Counted from the first letter of the stretch, positions 1 to 7,656 are shown. The stretch: 13,592 bases of DNA from an uncultured Clostridia bacterium (GCA_934645275.1 CAKUDW010000028.1:1-13592); one strand, 5' to 3'. The notes: generated by a model from the sequence alone, not told the origin. Numbers and translations: made by a program.

Positions 1-1173
1 GATCAATTCTATCGTACATATCTGGATACTTTTGTGGATCGCAGCGGCACCCATTGCGAAAAGTGGGACGCCTGCGGGGAGGTATTTGGCCGGGCTGACG
101 TCATCCCCATGTGGGTGGCTGATATGGATTTCAGAACCGTTCCGGAGGTGGCGCAGGCGATTCAGGCACGCGCTCAGCATGCAATATTTGGCTATACAGA
201 GAATTCTGCCGAGGAAAAGGCAGCGGAGATCGGCTGGCTAAAGCGCCGCTATGGCATGGAAGTGCAGCCTGAATGGATCATGTACAGCCCGGGCGTGGTG
301 GACAGCATCTTTTTCTGCGTGCGCAGTCTTACCGAGCCCGGCGATAAAATACTGATTCAGCCGCCGGTGTACGGTCCGTTTTTCCGCGCAGCGCGTATGT
401 TTGGGCGCGCGCTGGTAGAAAACAGGCTGATTTGCGAAGACGACGGATGGCATATGGATTTTGACCTGCTTGAAAAACAGATGGCCGACGGCGTGAAGCT
501 GATGATTCTGTGTAACCCGCACAATCCGGTGGGGCGTGTCTGGCAGCGCGAAGAGCTTCAGCGCGTGTTGGATATGGCCAATCGTTGGGGCGTGACGATA
601 GTGGCGGATGAGATTCATGCCGACTTCAACCTGAGTGGCCCGGGACACGTGCGCATTCTAAGCCTGAAAGATTCGGACAACTGCGTGATGCTGACCTCGG
701 CTACGAAGTCGTTCAATCTGGCAGGATTGCGCCAGTCGTCGATTATCGTGCGCAACGAAGGGCTGCGCGCGCGGATTCACGACGAAATCGAACGCTGCCA
801 TGCGAGCACGCCGAATATTTTCGGTGCGATTGCACAGATGGCGGCCTATACCTACGGCGACAAGTGGATGGATGCGGTGGTCGAATATATCCGGGAAAAC
901 CGCGACTTTGCCGTGGAGTATATTCGGGCGCACATTCCACAGATCAGCTGTGCGCCGCAGGAGGGCACCTATTTGATGTGGCTGGACTGCCGCAATGCGG
1001 GCGTTTCGCACGAGGAATTTGCGCGCATGCTGGTGGAAAAGGCACATGTGGGACTCAATCCTGGTACGGACTTTGGTGAAGCGGGCCGTGGCTATTTCCG
1101 CATGAATCTCGCTACGCCGCACCGCAATGTAGAGGCGACGCTTAAAAATATTGAACGAATGTTTGGAGCATAA
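1..1173 (+). CDS. MalY/PatB-family PLP-dependent C-S lyase/aminotransferase, 5' end outside window
   Basis: A fold-type I pyridoxal-phosphate enzyme of the MalY/PatB group, whose members cleave cystathionine or cysteine (beta C-S lyase) or act as aminotransferases in the cytoplasm. Visible hallmarks: the early IPMWVADMDF block typical of this family; NPHNPVG with the cofactor-contacting Asn at codon 523-525; DEIHADF with the Asp that pairs with the pyridine nitrogen at 607-609; SATKSFNLAG with the Schiff-base Lys at 706-708; and YFRMNLATP with the carboxylate-binding Arg at 1099-1101. The frame is open from base 1. A GTG at 34 could be read as a start, but it lies inside the family's usual FDxxVDRxGTxxxKWD opening, so the true start is probably a few codons upstream of the window. 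The stop is 4 nt before the next gene's likely start, suggesting one transcript. The family is secure; lyase versus aminotransferase cannot be decided here. Confidence 0.9.
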   Translation, partial: DQFYRTYLDTFVDRSGTHCEKWDACGEVFGRADVIPMWVADMDFRTVPEVAQAIQARAQHAIFGYTENSAEEKAAEIGWLKRRYGMEVQPEWIMYSPGVVDSIFFCVRSLTEPGDKILIQPPVYGPFFRAARMFGRALVENRLICEDDGWHMDFDLLEKQMADGVKLMILCNPHNPVGRVWQREELQRVLDMANRWGVTIVADEIHADFNLSGPGHVRILSLKDSDNCVMLTSATKSFNLAGLRQSSIIVRNEGLRARIHDEIERCHASTPNIFGAIAQMAAYTYGDKWMDAVVEYIRENRDFAVEYIRAHIPQISCAPQEGTYLMWLDCRNAGVSHEEFARMLVEKAHVGLNPGTDFGEAGRGYFRMNLATPHRNVEATLKNIERMFGA

Positions 1174-1177
1174 ATCA

Positions 1178-1777
1178 GTGTTGGATATCAGAAATCTGTT
1201 TAAGAAACCGGACAAGTGGATCGCCGTGGATGTGGAGCTGGACGGCAATCATCCTAGCCGTATCATACAGCTGTCCTATCTCATCATTGAGGGTCGCAGG
1301 GTACGCGGCAAGAACTTTTATTTTAAAGCCAAAAGCATTAACCGCTATGCCCGTCGCGTACACGGACTGGGAGTGTATCAGCTCAAGCAACTCTCCGGCG
1401 GCGACGTCTTTGCCTATCGTGCGGACGAAATCTACCGCGATTTTGATGGCTGTAAGCTGGTAATCGGCCACGATGTCGGCGGCGACCTGCGCTATATCCG
1501 CAGTGAGTTTGCGCGCATCGGCGTGCGTTTCCCGGACTATCCTATTTTCTGCACGCTCAGGCACTACACCGAGGAAGCGCACATTCCGCTTAAACAGAAT
1601 CCGAAGGTGCTCAAGCCTCCGAAGCTGGAAGAACTTTGCGAGCATTTTGGCCTTTCGCGCGAGTTCATCGCTCGCAAGTGCCAGAAATGGTACGGCGGCG
1701 GCGATCATCCGCACGACGCCAGATACGACGCCGCAGCGGCTTACCTGTGCATGCTGGTAGGCGAAAACAAGGCGTGA
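1178..1777 (+). CDS. DEDDh-type 3'-5' exonuclease (DNA polymerase III epsilon / RNase T-like)
   Basis: A stand-alone exonuclease-fold protein of 199 residues that should remove nucleotides from 3' ends using two metal ions. All DEDDh positions are visible: D18 and E20 in AVDVELDG (motif I), D103 in IGHDVGGDLRYI (motif II), and H179 and D184 in HDARYDAAAAY (motif III, HxAxxD). It is the length of a bare exonuclease domain, with no polymerase, BRCT or helicase part. The frame opens at a TTG at 1151, inside the preceding gene. I chose GTG 1178 because GGAG at 1164-1167 sits 10 nt upstream; TTG 1181 is a further alternative. Tight spacing to the MalY/PatB gene suggests co-transcription, though no functional link is obvious. 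The substrate (DNA proofreading, repair or RNA trimming) cannot be told from the sequence. Confidence 0.85.
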   Translation: MLDIRNLFKKPDKWIAVDVELDGNHPSRIIQLSYLIIEGRRVRGKNFYFKAKSINRYARRVHGLGVYQLKQLSGGDVFAYRADEIYRDFDGCKLVIGHDVGGDLRYIRSEFARIGVRFPDYPIFCTLRHYTEEAHIPLKQNPKVLKPPKLEELCEHFGLSREFIARKCQKWYGGGDHPHDARYDAAAAYLCMLVGENKA

Positions 1778-1807
1778 AAACGTACAATTCAATGACATTG
1801 GCCTTTC

Positions 1808-1839
1808 ATAATAGCACAGACACAATTCTGTGCTATTAT
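1808..1839. repeat. Perfect 13-bp inverted repeat with 6-nt loop
   Basis: Arms 1808-1820 and 1827-1839 are exact reverse complements (core AGCACAGA / TCTGTGCT) around the loop CACAAT. It lies 31 nt after the exonuclease stop and 54 nt before the isomerase start. The stem is AT-rich and no clear T-run follows, so it is a weak candidate for an intrinsic terminator. An operator or leader hairpin for the downstream gene is equally possible. Confidence 0.6.
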
Positions 1840-1851
1840 TTATGCGGTAAA

Positions 1852-1864
1852 GGGCAAATTGCCC
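1852..1864. repeat. 13-bp palindrome upstream of the isomerase gene
   Basis: GGGCAAATTGCCC is a perfect palindrome around a single central base. It starts 13 nt after the larger inverted repeat and ends 14 nt before the Shine-Dalgarno sequence of the isomerase gene. Its position suggests an operator or a structure in the mRNA leader. No matching regulator is known to me, so the role is inferred from position only. Confidence 0.4.
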
Positions 1865-1892
1865 GCCAATTGGAATCCGGAGGTGGAAATCA

Positions 1893-3128
1893 ATGAACAG
1901 AATAAAGAAGTTGACCGCGGCGTGCGTCGCGCTGGCGGTGCTGGCCGCTGCGCTGGGCGCGTGGGCCGTGGTTGTCACTGTGAAATATAATAAACTGTCA
2001 TCTGCTTCGATAGCGGGCGTGTCTACCGTTGCGGCGACTGCGAACGGCGATCCGGACGCAGCGGCGGCCGAGTTTGACGGCGGCGTGGTAACGGTGGCGG
2101 AGGCCTCTGCGGAATACCAGACGATCGCCTCCTACTATCAGCTCATGGGTATGAGCGAGGCCGACTACGCCGACAGCGCCAAGCATGAGGTGTTGAGCGG
2201 GCTGGTGGAAACAAAGTTGTTGGAACTCAAGGCAAAGGAAGCAGGCGTTTACGAATTGACGGAAGATGAAAAGAGCGCCATTGAGGAAAGCGTGCGCAGC
2301 GATTACGAGGCGAACGTCGAGTATTACATGGCCTTCCGCTACGACGAGAGCAAGAGCGAGGATGAAATTCGTCAGGAAACGATAGAGTATCTCGATCAAA
2401 ACGGCTATGCCTACGATACGCTCCTGCAGGAAGCACAGCAACAGGCCTGGCGCGATAAGCTCTACGATTATGTGACGCGCGATATGGATGTGACGGACGC
2501 TCAGCTGCGCGAATTCTATGACAGCCAGTTGGTGAGCGATGAAATGAAGTACTCGGCAGACTTTACTGAATATGAGGCCGACACGCAGAGCGGGCGCACG
2601 CCTGTATGGAACCCGGAGGGCGTGCGCAAAATACAGTATATTGAAATTCCGTTCAGCGATGAACAGGCTACTGAGTATGCTGGCATTCAGGACGCGCTGG
2701 CCTTTGGTGAAAGCGACCAGATGGCTTCGCTGGACGCGCTCTACGCTGCGTTGCAGCCGCAGGCACAGGCGATACTCGACCGCTTGAATGCGGGCGAAGA
2801 CTTTGAGAGCCTAATGGCCGAAATCGGTGGTTCAGGCGAGGCAGGCGTGTGCGTTTCCAACCAGAGCACGCTCTGCGGCGACGAATTCCGCGATGCGGCT
2901 ATGGCGTTGCCGAACGTCGGCAGTATTTCCGGCCTGGTAAAAACCGATTCCGGCTATCGCATCTTGCGCTACTTGGCAGATGTGCCTGCAGGCGCCGCGC
3001 CGTTTGACAGCGTGAAAGATATGCTGCGCGAAACCTATGCTGTGGAACTGAAAACCAGCGCCTATAATGCGCAGGTGGAAAAGTGGATTCAGGACGCGAA
3101 TGTGAAGTATTATCCGGAGCGATTCTGA
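1893..3128 (+). CDS. Membrane-anchored SurA/PrsA-like peptidyl-prolyl cis-trans isomerase (parvulin type)
   Basis: A 411-residue extracytoplasmic foldase that should assist folding of exported proteins by isomerising X-Pro bonds. Residues 8-30 form one hydrophobic segment after the basic start MNRIKK. C11 lies at its beginning rather than at its end, so a lipobox is unlikely and a signal anchor is favoured over a PrsA-type lipoprotein. Residues about 50-215 are a helical SurA-N-like chaperone region, highly acidic and Gln-rich. The parvulin domain spans about 244-362, with AILDRLNAGEDFESLMAEIG and the signature GLVKTDSGYRILRY at 347-360. An insertion of roughly 25 residues (about 258-285) separates its first strand from the rest. 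The start is set by the strong site GGAGGTGG at 1879-1886. The gene stands alone, preceded by two palindromes and followed by a strong terminator. Isomerase activity itself is inferred. Confidence 0.85.
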   Translation: MNRIKKLTAACVALAVLAAALGAWAVVVTVKYNKLSSASIAGVSTVAATANGDPDAAAAEFDGGVVTVAEASAEYQTIASYYQLMGMSEADYADSAKHEVLSGLVETKLLELKAKEAGVYELTEDEKSAIEESVRSDYEANVEYYMAFRYDESKSEDEIRQETIEYLDQNGYAYDTLLQEAQQQAWRDKLYDYVTRDMDVTDAQLREFYDSQLVSDEMKYSADFTEYEADTQSGRTPVWNPEGVRKIQYIEIPFSDEQATEYAGIQDALAFGESDQMASLDALYAALQPQAQAILDRLNAGEDFESLMAEIGGSGEAGVCVSNQSTLCGDEFRDAAMALPNVGSISGLVKTDSGYRILRYLADVPAGAAPFDSVKDMLRETYAVELKTSAYNAQVEKWIQDANVKYYPERF

Positions 3129-3144
3129 GAAAAGAAAAACATGG

Positions 3145-3178
3145 CGGCCAACAACCTTTTGCGTTGTTGGCCGTTTTT
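3145..3178 (+). terminator. Rho-independent terminator of the isomerase gene
   Basis: Arms CGGCCAACAAC (3145-3155) and GTTGTTGGCCG (3163-3173) pair perfectly over 11 bp around a 7-nt loop and are followed directly by five T residues. It begins 17 nt after the stop codon. Read on the minus strand it has no T-run, so it works only for the plus-strand gene. Confidence 0.92.
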
Positions 3179-3209
3179 ATAAAATGGATATTGAGTACAA
3201 TGAGCCGGC

Positions 3210-3242
3210 AAAAGGGACAATGCAAAACGTACTGTCCCTTTT
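3210..3242 (-). terminator. Probable terminator of the minus-strand operon, possibly bidirectional
   Basis: AAAAGGGACA (3210-3219) and TGTCCCTTTT (3233-3242) pair perfectly over 10 bp around a 13-nt loop. The T-run forms the end of the stem in both orientations, a common design between convergent genes. It lies about 100 nt beyond the stop of the peptidase-like gene. The interval 3243-3341 is AT-rich and shows nothing else I can name. Confidence 0.55.
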
Positions 3243-3341
3243 CGGTTAAAGAAAGAGATGGAATTCAGAATTAGTTCCAAATTGGTTTTACAGATTTATA
3301 GATATCGAAGAAGTGTAAGAATGTTTTTTCCAAAGCCAGGC

Positions 3342-4853
3342 CTAATCCAGAAAATCGATCTGCTGATTCACATAATCGCCGATGTTGAATACCCAGTCGG
3401 TCAGAAAATTCTCCCAGTCGCGGCCGCTGGCATCGTTGAGCGAATGCAGCAGATCCATTTCGGTGAGTACGTCGCGCTGCTGACCGAGTTCATAGAAGCG
3501 GCGCAGTCCGGCTAAAAGCTCATCGTGCCCCATGGCGGTGCGCAGCTCGTGGAACACAGCCGCGCCGCGATCACGGATGACAATGCGGTACTCCGTTTCA
3601 TCAAAGAGTGCGGCGTCGCTGGCGACATTTACGCCGCCAGGAATCGTGAGCTGAAGCGCGGGTACGATGTTTTCATTTAGCGCACGCAGATAGGCGTCGT
3701 GGCCGTCAATCTCTTCAAGAATCAGATAGCTGAGATATTCAGAGATCGCGTCGGAAAGCCATGCGTCCGCCGATGGCTCGGCATAGGCGCTGCGACCGAA
3801 ATATTGCTGGGCAAAGAAATAGTATATTTCGCGGCGCAGTTTTGTTCGGTCAGAGAGCGTCTCTTCATTCAACCACAGGCAGCCCGTATGCGCGAGCGCG
3901 CCCACACCATAATCTGACTGAACGATGTCGATCTGTCCAGAGGGTAAGGGGCCAAACCACATTTCCAGCGTATTCACGGCGTCCTCGGCCATATTCAGCA
4001 CCGTATTCGCCGTGCCGCGCGCATTCAGTAGGCAGCGAATCTGCACGCCGGAGGCAGTTTCACGTGCATATTCGCGCCAGCGGCGGCCAAAGCTCAGCGC
4101 AAAGTCATGCACGTTTTTCGCATCGATGCGCCATAGCCGCGCATGCGCACCGGCGTCTTCTGCCTGTTCCACGCCCGTGCCTGCCAGCGCGAACGTGTCA
4201 GGCAGGGTAATCTCGGCGAGAACGTCCATTTTTGGAGAATCGATATAGCGTGTGAAATGCAGCGGCGCATGCAGCGCAAAGTCCTGATTTTCGCTGTCCA
4301 GCCGCGCCGGAATGAAACAGAAATCGCTCAGGCGTATGTCCAGCGTGCCGCAGCCCAGAAAGGCGTTGGTTTCAGTAAAGAGCAGGTAGTATTCAAACTC
4401 AATGGCGCGGCTCTCACCAGCAGGAATATTGCAGGCGACGCGCAGGTAGATTTCATCCTCACCCTGGAAGCCGTAGTCTGCGGCTTCATCGTCAGCGCGC
4501 ACGCTCAGCAGCTCGATGCCGCCGGGCGTGTAGCCGTAGGAAAAAGCGGCTTCGATACTTTCTGCATCATACATCAGCGCGCTTTCGCGGCGAAACATGT
4601 TTGCAGGCGCGTAGAAGATCAATCGGTCAAGCGCCGTATCTGACGTGTTGACATAGAGAAGGCGCTGCGATATGCGCAGCGCTTGTTCTTCGGCAAGATA
4701 TTCCATTTTCAGCGTGCATTGCACGGGCGCGGACGACGCGGCCTCCTCGGCATAGGCCAGCGATAACACTGCGGAAACCACCGCGCCCGCCGCCAGCAGC
4801 GCGGCCAGCACAATGGCAATGATCTGAACTGCACGCTTTTGCTTCTTTTTCAT
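3342..4853 (-). CDS. Secreted M1-aminopeptidase-like protein lacking all catalytic and zinc residues (pseudo-peptidase)
   Basis: A 503-residue exported protein with the layout of M1 (aminopeptidase N-like) metallopeptidases. Residues 10-31 are hydrophobic, then A33-Y-A35/E36 makes an AxA signal peptidase site. Residues about 45-260 match the beta-rich N-terminal domain and about 265-500 the thermolysin-like and helical part, including the family's WFGPLP and WL..xxxEY patterns. The catalytic landmarks align but are all changed: GAMEN becomes G318-A-L-A-H322; HExxHQWFG becomes Y345-F-F-A-Q-Q-Y-F-G353; the third zinc ligand Glu, 18 residues later, becomes D368; and YEKG with its catalytic Tyr becomes R427-D-R-G430. 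The reading frame is intact, so this is a conserved-looking pseudoenzyme rather than a decayed gene. The start has AAAGGAG-type pairing at 4861-4867. It is last in the minus operon, 26 nt after lepB. A binding or scaffold role is only a guess. Confidence 0.78.
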   Translation of the reverse strand: MKKKQKRAVQIIAIVLAALLAAGAVVSAVLSLAYAEEAASSAPVQCTLKMEYLAEEQALRISQRLLYVNTSDTALDRLIFYAPANMFRRESALMYDAESIEAAFSYGYTPGGIELLSVRADDEAADYGFQGEDEIYLRVACNIPAGESRAIEFEYYLLFTETNAFLGCGTLDIRLSDFCFIPARLDSENQDFALHAPLHFTRYIDSPKMDVLAEITLPDTFALAGTGVEQAEDAGAHARLWRIDAKNVHDFALSFGRRWREYARETASGVQIRCLLNARGTANTVLNMAEDAVNTLEMWFGPLPSGQIDIVQSDYGVGALAHTGCLWLNEETLSDRTKLRREIYYFFAQQYFGRSAYAEPSADAWLSDAISEYLSYLILEEIDGHDAYLRALNENIVPALQLTIPGGVNVASDAALFDETEYRIVIRDRGAAVFHELRTAMGHDELLAGLRRFYELGQQRDVLTEMDLLHSLNDASGRDWENFLTDWVFNIGDYVNQQIDFLD

Positions 4854-4879
4854 CCATGAACTCCTTTAAACGGAAAATT

Positions 4880-5638
4880 TCAGCTGACGCTGCGGATGTT
4901 CGAGAACGGGAAAATCACGCTGCGTACTCTGCCCACCAGCATGTCGCCGGTGATCGGGCCGACGTCGTTGACGGGGGAGGAATCGTTCCAGTCGCGCGAG
5001 TCGTGGCTGTTGTAGCGGTTGTCGCCCACGACGAAATATTCGTTTTCCCCCAGCGTGTACGGCGCATAATCGTCGGAAGAACCGCCCGGGAAATACAGAC
5101 CGTAACGTTCGTCCAGCATTTCATCCACGACCGTCGTTTCACCGTTTTCGTCCGTCGTTTCATAGACGACGTGGGTCACGCCGTTTTCACGGTAGACCGT
5201 ATCGCCCGGTACGGCTACAGCACGCTTGACGAAATTCGTGCTGCCGCGATTCGGATAATGGCAGATGACGATATCGTCACGGTTCACACCGTTCAGCCGC
5301 ACATCCAGTACCGATACGAACAGGCGCTCGTTGTTCAGCAGCGTATCATACATGGAATCACCGTCCACGCGAATGATCTGGAACAGAAAATTGCGAATCA
5401 CAAACACGATCAGCAGCGCCGCCGCGATGGAAACGATCCAGTCGCGCGTCTCCTTTTTCCAGTCTTTCTTCGGCTTTTGTACGCCGCCCTGCGCCGCGTC
5501 CTTTACATTTTCGGCTTCCTGCGCCGCGTTGCTTTCAGCCGTGTTTTCCCCCGCACTGTTCGCTTCAGTGCTGCCCGGCTGCGCGTTGGTTTCGTTGAAC
5601 TGCGCCTGATCGGCGTTCAAGTTTTTATTCTCTTCCAT
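4880..5638 (-). CDS. lepB: Signal peptidase I, long form with acidic cytoplasmic N-tail
   Basis: A 252-residue type I signal peptidase that cleaves signal peptides from secreted proteins at the outer face of the membrane. One membrane segment lies at about 67-86. The catalytic serine is S95 in VDGDSMYDTL and the general-base lysine is K138 in NFVKRAVAVPGD. The C-terminal box GDNRYNSHDSR lies at 205-215. Unusual points: residues 1-58 are a low-complexity tail rich in Asn, Glu, Ala and Gln, and the usual DSRxFGPV after the C-terminal box is stretched to DSRDWNDSSPVNDVGPI. There is also an acidic loop at about 155-175. The start follows GAGGT at 5649-5653. It lies 30 nt after a second, shorter signal peptidase and 26 nt before the secreted pseudo-peptidase, all apparently one transcript. 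Function is secure from the Ser/Lys dyad. Confidence 0.93.
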   Translation of the reverse strand: MEENKNLNADQAQFNETNAQPGSTEANSAGENTAESNAAQEAENVKDAAQGGVQKPKKDWKKETRDWIVSIAAALLIVFVIRNFLFQIIRVDGDSMYDTLLNNERLFVSVLDVRLNGVNRDDIVICHYPNRGSTNFVKRAVAVPGDTVYRENGVTHVVYETTDENGETTVVDEMLDERYGLYFPGGSSDDYAPYTLGENEYFVVGDNRYNSHDSRDWNDSSPVNDVGPITGDMLVGRVRSVIFPFSNIRSVS

Positions 5639-5668
5639 GGATCAAAGTACCTCGATTCGATGATTAGA

Positions 5669-6163
5669 TTATTGAATCTGTCTGAACGGCCAAAGCACGC
5701 AGCGAACGCGGCCGATGAAGCAATTTGCATTCAGAAAACCCATGTCCTCCGCGCGGCTGTCGTAGCTTTCGCCGCGATTATCGCCCAGAACAAGATATTC
5801 GTTTTTGCCCAGAACAGCGGTGTAGTCCTCAAACGGACCGGTGGCGTAGGGCTCGGAGAGCGCTTCGCCGTTCACATAACCGCGTCCGTCGCGGTAGATC
5901 ACCTCGTCGCCGGGCAGGCCGACTACCCGCTTGATGTATACGCCGCTGCGCCCGGGAAAGCGGCATTCCACAATATCGCCGCGCGAGGGCGTTTGGCCGA
6001 AACGGTAATCAAATCGCGTAATAAGCACGATATCACCGCTTTGCAGCGTGGCTTCCATGGAGCTACCCTCCACGCGCGAGGTGTGAAACACGAACGTGCG
6101 AATCAGTATGCAGACTATAACCGCGACCGCCAGCACGGCAACCGCCTTCAGTAGCCGTTTCAT
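5669..6163 (-). CDS. lepB: Signal peptidase I, short form
   Basis: A 164-residue type I signal peptidase close to the minimal Gram-positive size. A basic start (MKRLLK) leads into one membrane segment at about 7-26. The catalytic serine is S35 in VEGSSMEATL and the lysine is K78 in YIKRVVGLPGD. The C-terminal box GDNRGESYDSR lies at 127-137. It lacks the long cytoplasmic tail of the neighbouring paralogue and is clearly diverged from it, so this is an old duplication rather than a recent tandem copy. Its ATG overlaps the DUF951 stop in an ATGA (6160-6163), and its own ribosome binding site is poor, so translation is probably coupled to the upstream gene. Two such enzymes side by side may divide substrates; that is inference. 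Confidence 0.92.
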   Translation of the reverse strand: MKRLLKAVAVLAVAVIVCILIRTFVFHTSRVEGSSMEATLQSGDIVLITRFDYRFGQTPSRGDIVECRFPGRSGVYIKRVVGLPGDEVIYRDGRGYVNGEALSEPYATGPFEDYTAVLGKNEYLVLGDNRGESYDSRAEDMGFLNANCFIGRVRCVLWPFRQIQ

Positions 6164-6357
6164 ACCTGCTCGGGCGGCGCTTGTTCCACGATTTTCTTCA
6201 CGCGCTTTTCAAATGTGGGTCGATCCAGCATTACGATGCGGCCGCACTTTTCACACTTGATCTTGATGTCCGCGCCCACGTAGGTGATCCGCCACAGATC
6301 GTTTCCGCAGGGATGCGTCTTACGCATCTTTACCAGATCGCCATTGCTCAACAGCAT
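6160..6357 (-). CDS. DUF951 family small protein
   Basis: A 65-residue protein of the DUF951 family, widespread and uncharacterised in Firmicutes. Family landmarks are the opening GDLVKMRKTHPCG, the central GADIKIKCEKCGR and the MLDRPTFEKRVKKI end. C17, C35 and C38, with H15, could form a zinc-ribbon-like site; that is inference from the spacing. It is basic overall, which would suit nucleic-acid or ribosome binding, but no role is established. The start is secured by GGAGGT (6364-6369 on the complement) 6 nt upstream. It sits 18 nt after the methyltransferase stop and overlaps the short signal peptidase gene by 4 nt, so it is a true operon member. Confidence 0.9.
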   Translation of the reverse strand: MLLSNGDLVKMRKTHPCGNDLWRITYVGADIKIKCEKCGRIVMLDRPTFEKRVKKIVEQAPPEQV

Positions 6358-6375
6358 GCTACGACCTCCGCTTCG

Positions 6376-7656
6376 TCATTCCAAATTATTATAAGCTGCG
6401 CTTGTTAAGTCAGTATGAACAGACTGAGGTTCTATTTCATAAATGAACGTCCGTCCAGTCACATCGCTGATGCATAGCGCCAGCGTGCCGGAATAGACCG
6501 GCGCGTCCAGGGCGACAGCCAGTTTCGGTGTACGGCGGGTGCGCAGGCTTTCGGCCATGGCGACGTATTTATCGCCGCGGATATAGCCGACAGACCAGTT
6601 GTCCACCGTGTCCAGCGCCGCAAATTTGCGCGCACATACGCCAGGTTCCAGCCGGAAATCGTTCAGAGTCACATGGTAAAAACCGATACCCGGCAGCGCT
6701 GCGGCGCTCAATTCGGGCAAGCCCTCAAAGGGCGGATAGTACAGCGCATATTCCGCACCTTGAAGGCGGCGGCGCGCGATGTTCAGCGTTAGCGGGCAAC
6801 GGTCTATACCGATGAAATTGCGTCCGCAGCGCTTAGCTGCTTCCAGCGTGGTGCCGCTGCCACAGAAAGGGTCCAACACCGTATCGCCCACACGTGAGCC
6901 GCACTTTACGATGCGCTCCAGCAGCGACAGCGGCTTTTGCGTGTCGTAACCGGTACGCTCCGGGTCGCGCTGTTGGAGATGTGAAAGGTCGTTCCATACG
7001 TCGGTAGGCGCTACGGGGTCATCGTCGTAGTAGGTATATACGCGGCCATTAGCGCGGATGGAGCGGTAGATGCGGCCATCCGGATCTACATGGCGACGCA
7101 TGTGGTTGCGTTTCGGTTCGGCTGGCGGCGCCATGACTTCTTCCACGTTGAAATCGTAGTGTGCGGAGCGGCGATAGAAGAGAATGACGTCGTGCTTGCG
7201 GCTGAAATGCTTCAGGCTGCGTCCGCCGGACTGGTATACCCAGATGATTTCATTAAGGAAGTTATCCTCGCCAAAGATATCGTCCATCATCAGCCGCAGA
7301 TAGGGATGGGTACGGTAGTCGATATGCGTGAAAATCATCCCGTCATCGCGCAACAGCAGGCGGCACACCTCGAGTACCTGCCGCATCATATCCAGAAATT
7401 CTTCACGGGTATGCGTGTCTGAAAAGCTTTCCAGATTCAGGCTGCCGCGGCCGGTGCGCCATTCGTTTTCACCTACGCGCACGCGCATATAGAATTTATC
7501 ACCCGTCTGAAACGGCGGGTCCAGATAGATCAGTTTTATCTGTCCGGCGTGGGTCTGGCTGAGTGCCTGCAGGCGCTCTATAGCGTCGCCTAGGATCAGC
7601 TGGCCGTGTACCTGGCCGCCCTCGTGCGCTTCACAGCCAACGTTGACTCGCTTCAA
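6376..7656 (-). CDS. Beta-class DNA methyltransferase (N6-adenine or N4-cytosine), no restriction partner in window
   Basis: An amino-group DNA methyltransferase transferring a methyl group from S-adenosylmethionine to adenine N6 or cytosine N4. Numbered from the TTG start, the catalytic motif IV is LDPPF (D46) and the cofactor motif DPFCGSGTT comes later (262-270), after TQKP at 239-242. This order, IV before I, defines the beta class. About 115 residues follow the catalytic core as a separate C-terminal region with VDNWSVGY and an IYEIEP end. I chose TTG at 7654-7656 because GAGGA (complement of 7663-7667) lies 6 nt upstream. An in-frame ATG at 7681-7683 would add 9 residues but has no ribosome binding site. 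No endonuclease or specificity gene is nearby, so it appears solitary. It heads the minus operon. Target sequence cannot be predicted. Confidence 0.88.
   Translation of the reverse strand: MKRVNVGCEAHEGGQVHGQLILGDAIERLQALSQTHAGQIKLIYLDPPFQTGDKFYMRVRVGENEWRTGRGSLNLESFSDTHTREEFLDMMRQVLEVCRLLLRDDGMIFTHIDYRTHPYLRLMMDDIFGEDNFLNEIIWVYQSGGRSLKHFSRKHDVILFYRRSAHYDFNVEEVMAPPAEPKRNHMRRHVDPDGRIYRSIRANGRVYTYYDDDPVAPTDVWNDLSHLQQRDPERTGYDTQKPLSLLERIVKCGSRVGDTVLDPFCGSGTTLEAAKRCGRNFIGIDRCPLTLNIARRRLQGAEYALYYPPFEGLPELSAAALPGIGFYHVTLNDFRLEPGVCARKFAALDTVDNWSVGYIRGDKYVAMAESLRTRRTPKLAVALDAPVYSGTLALCISDVTGRTFIYEIEPQSVHTDLTSAAYNNLE

Noticed and set aside
1175..1978. A 267-codon minus-strand open frame opposite the exonuclease and the start of the isomerase
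   Set aside because: It covers the intergenic hairpin and two plus-strand genes with clear motifs; no family resemblance was seen.
3342..4853. Treating the M1-like gene as a pseudogene
   Set aside because: There is no stop or frameshift in 503 codons, and the signal peptide and ribosome binding site are intact; the changes are confined to active-site positions.
4627..4857. ATG at 4857 on the minus strand as a start near the pseudo-peptidase gene
   Set aside because: It is in another frame and yields a short unrecognisable peptide; the ATG at 4853 has proper spacing to the ribosome binding site.
4856..6154. A 432-codon open frame on the plus strand spanning both signal peptidase genes
   Set aside because: It lies opposite two genes with intact catalytic motifs, has a composition rich in His, Arg, Val and Ala typical of antisense frames in GC-rich DNA, and shows no recognisable domain or ribosome binding site.
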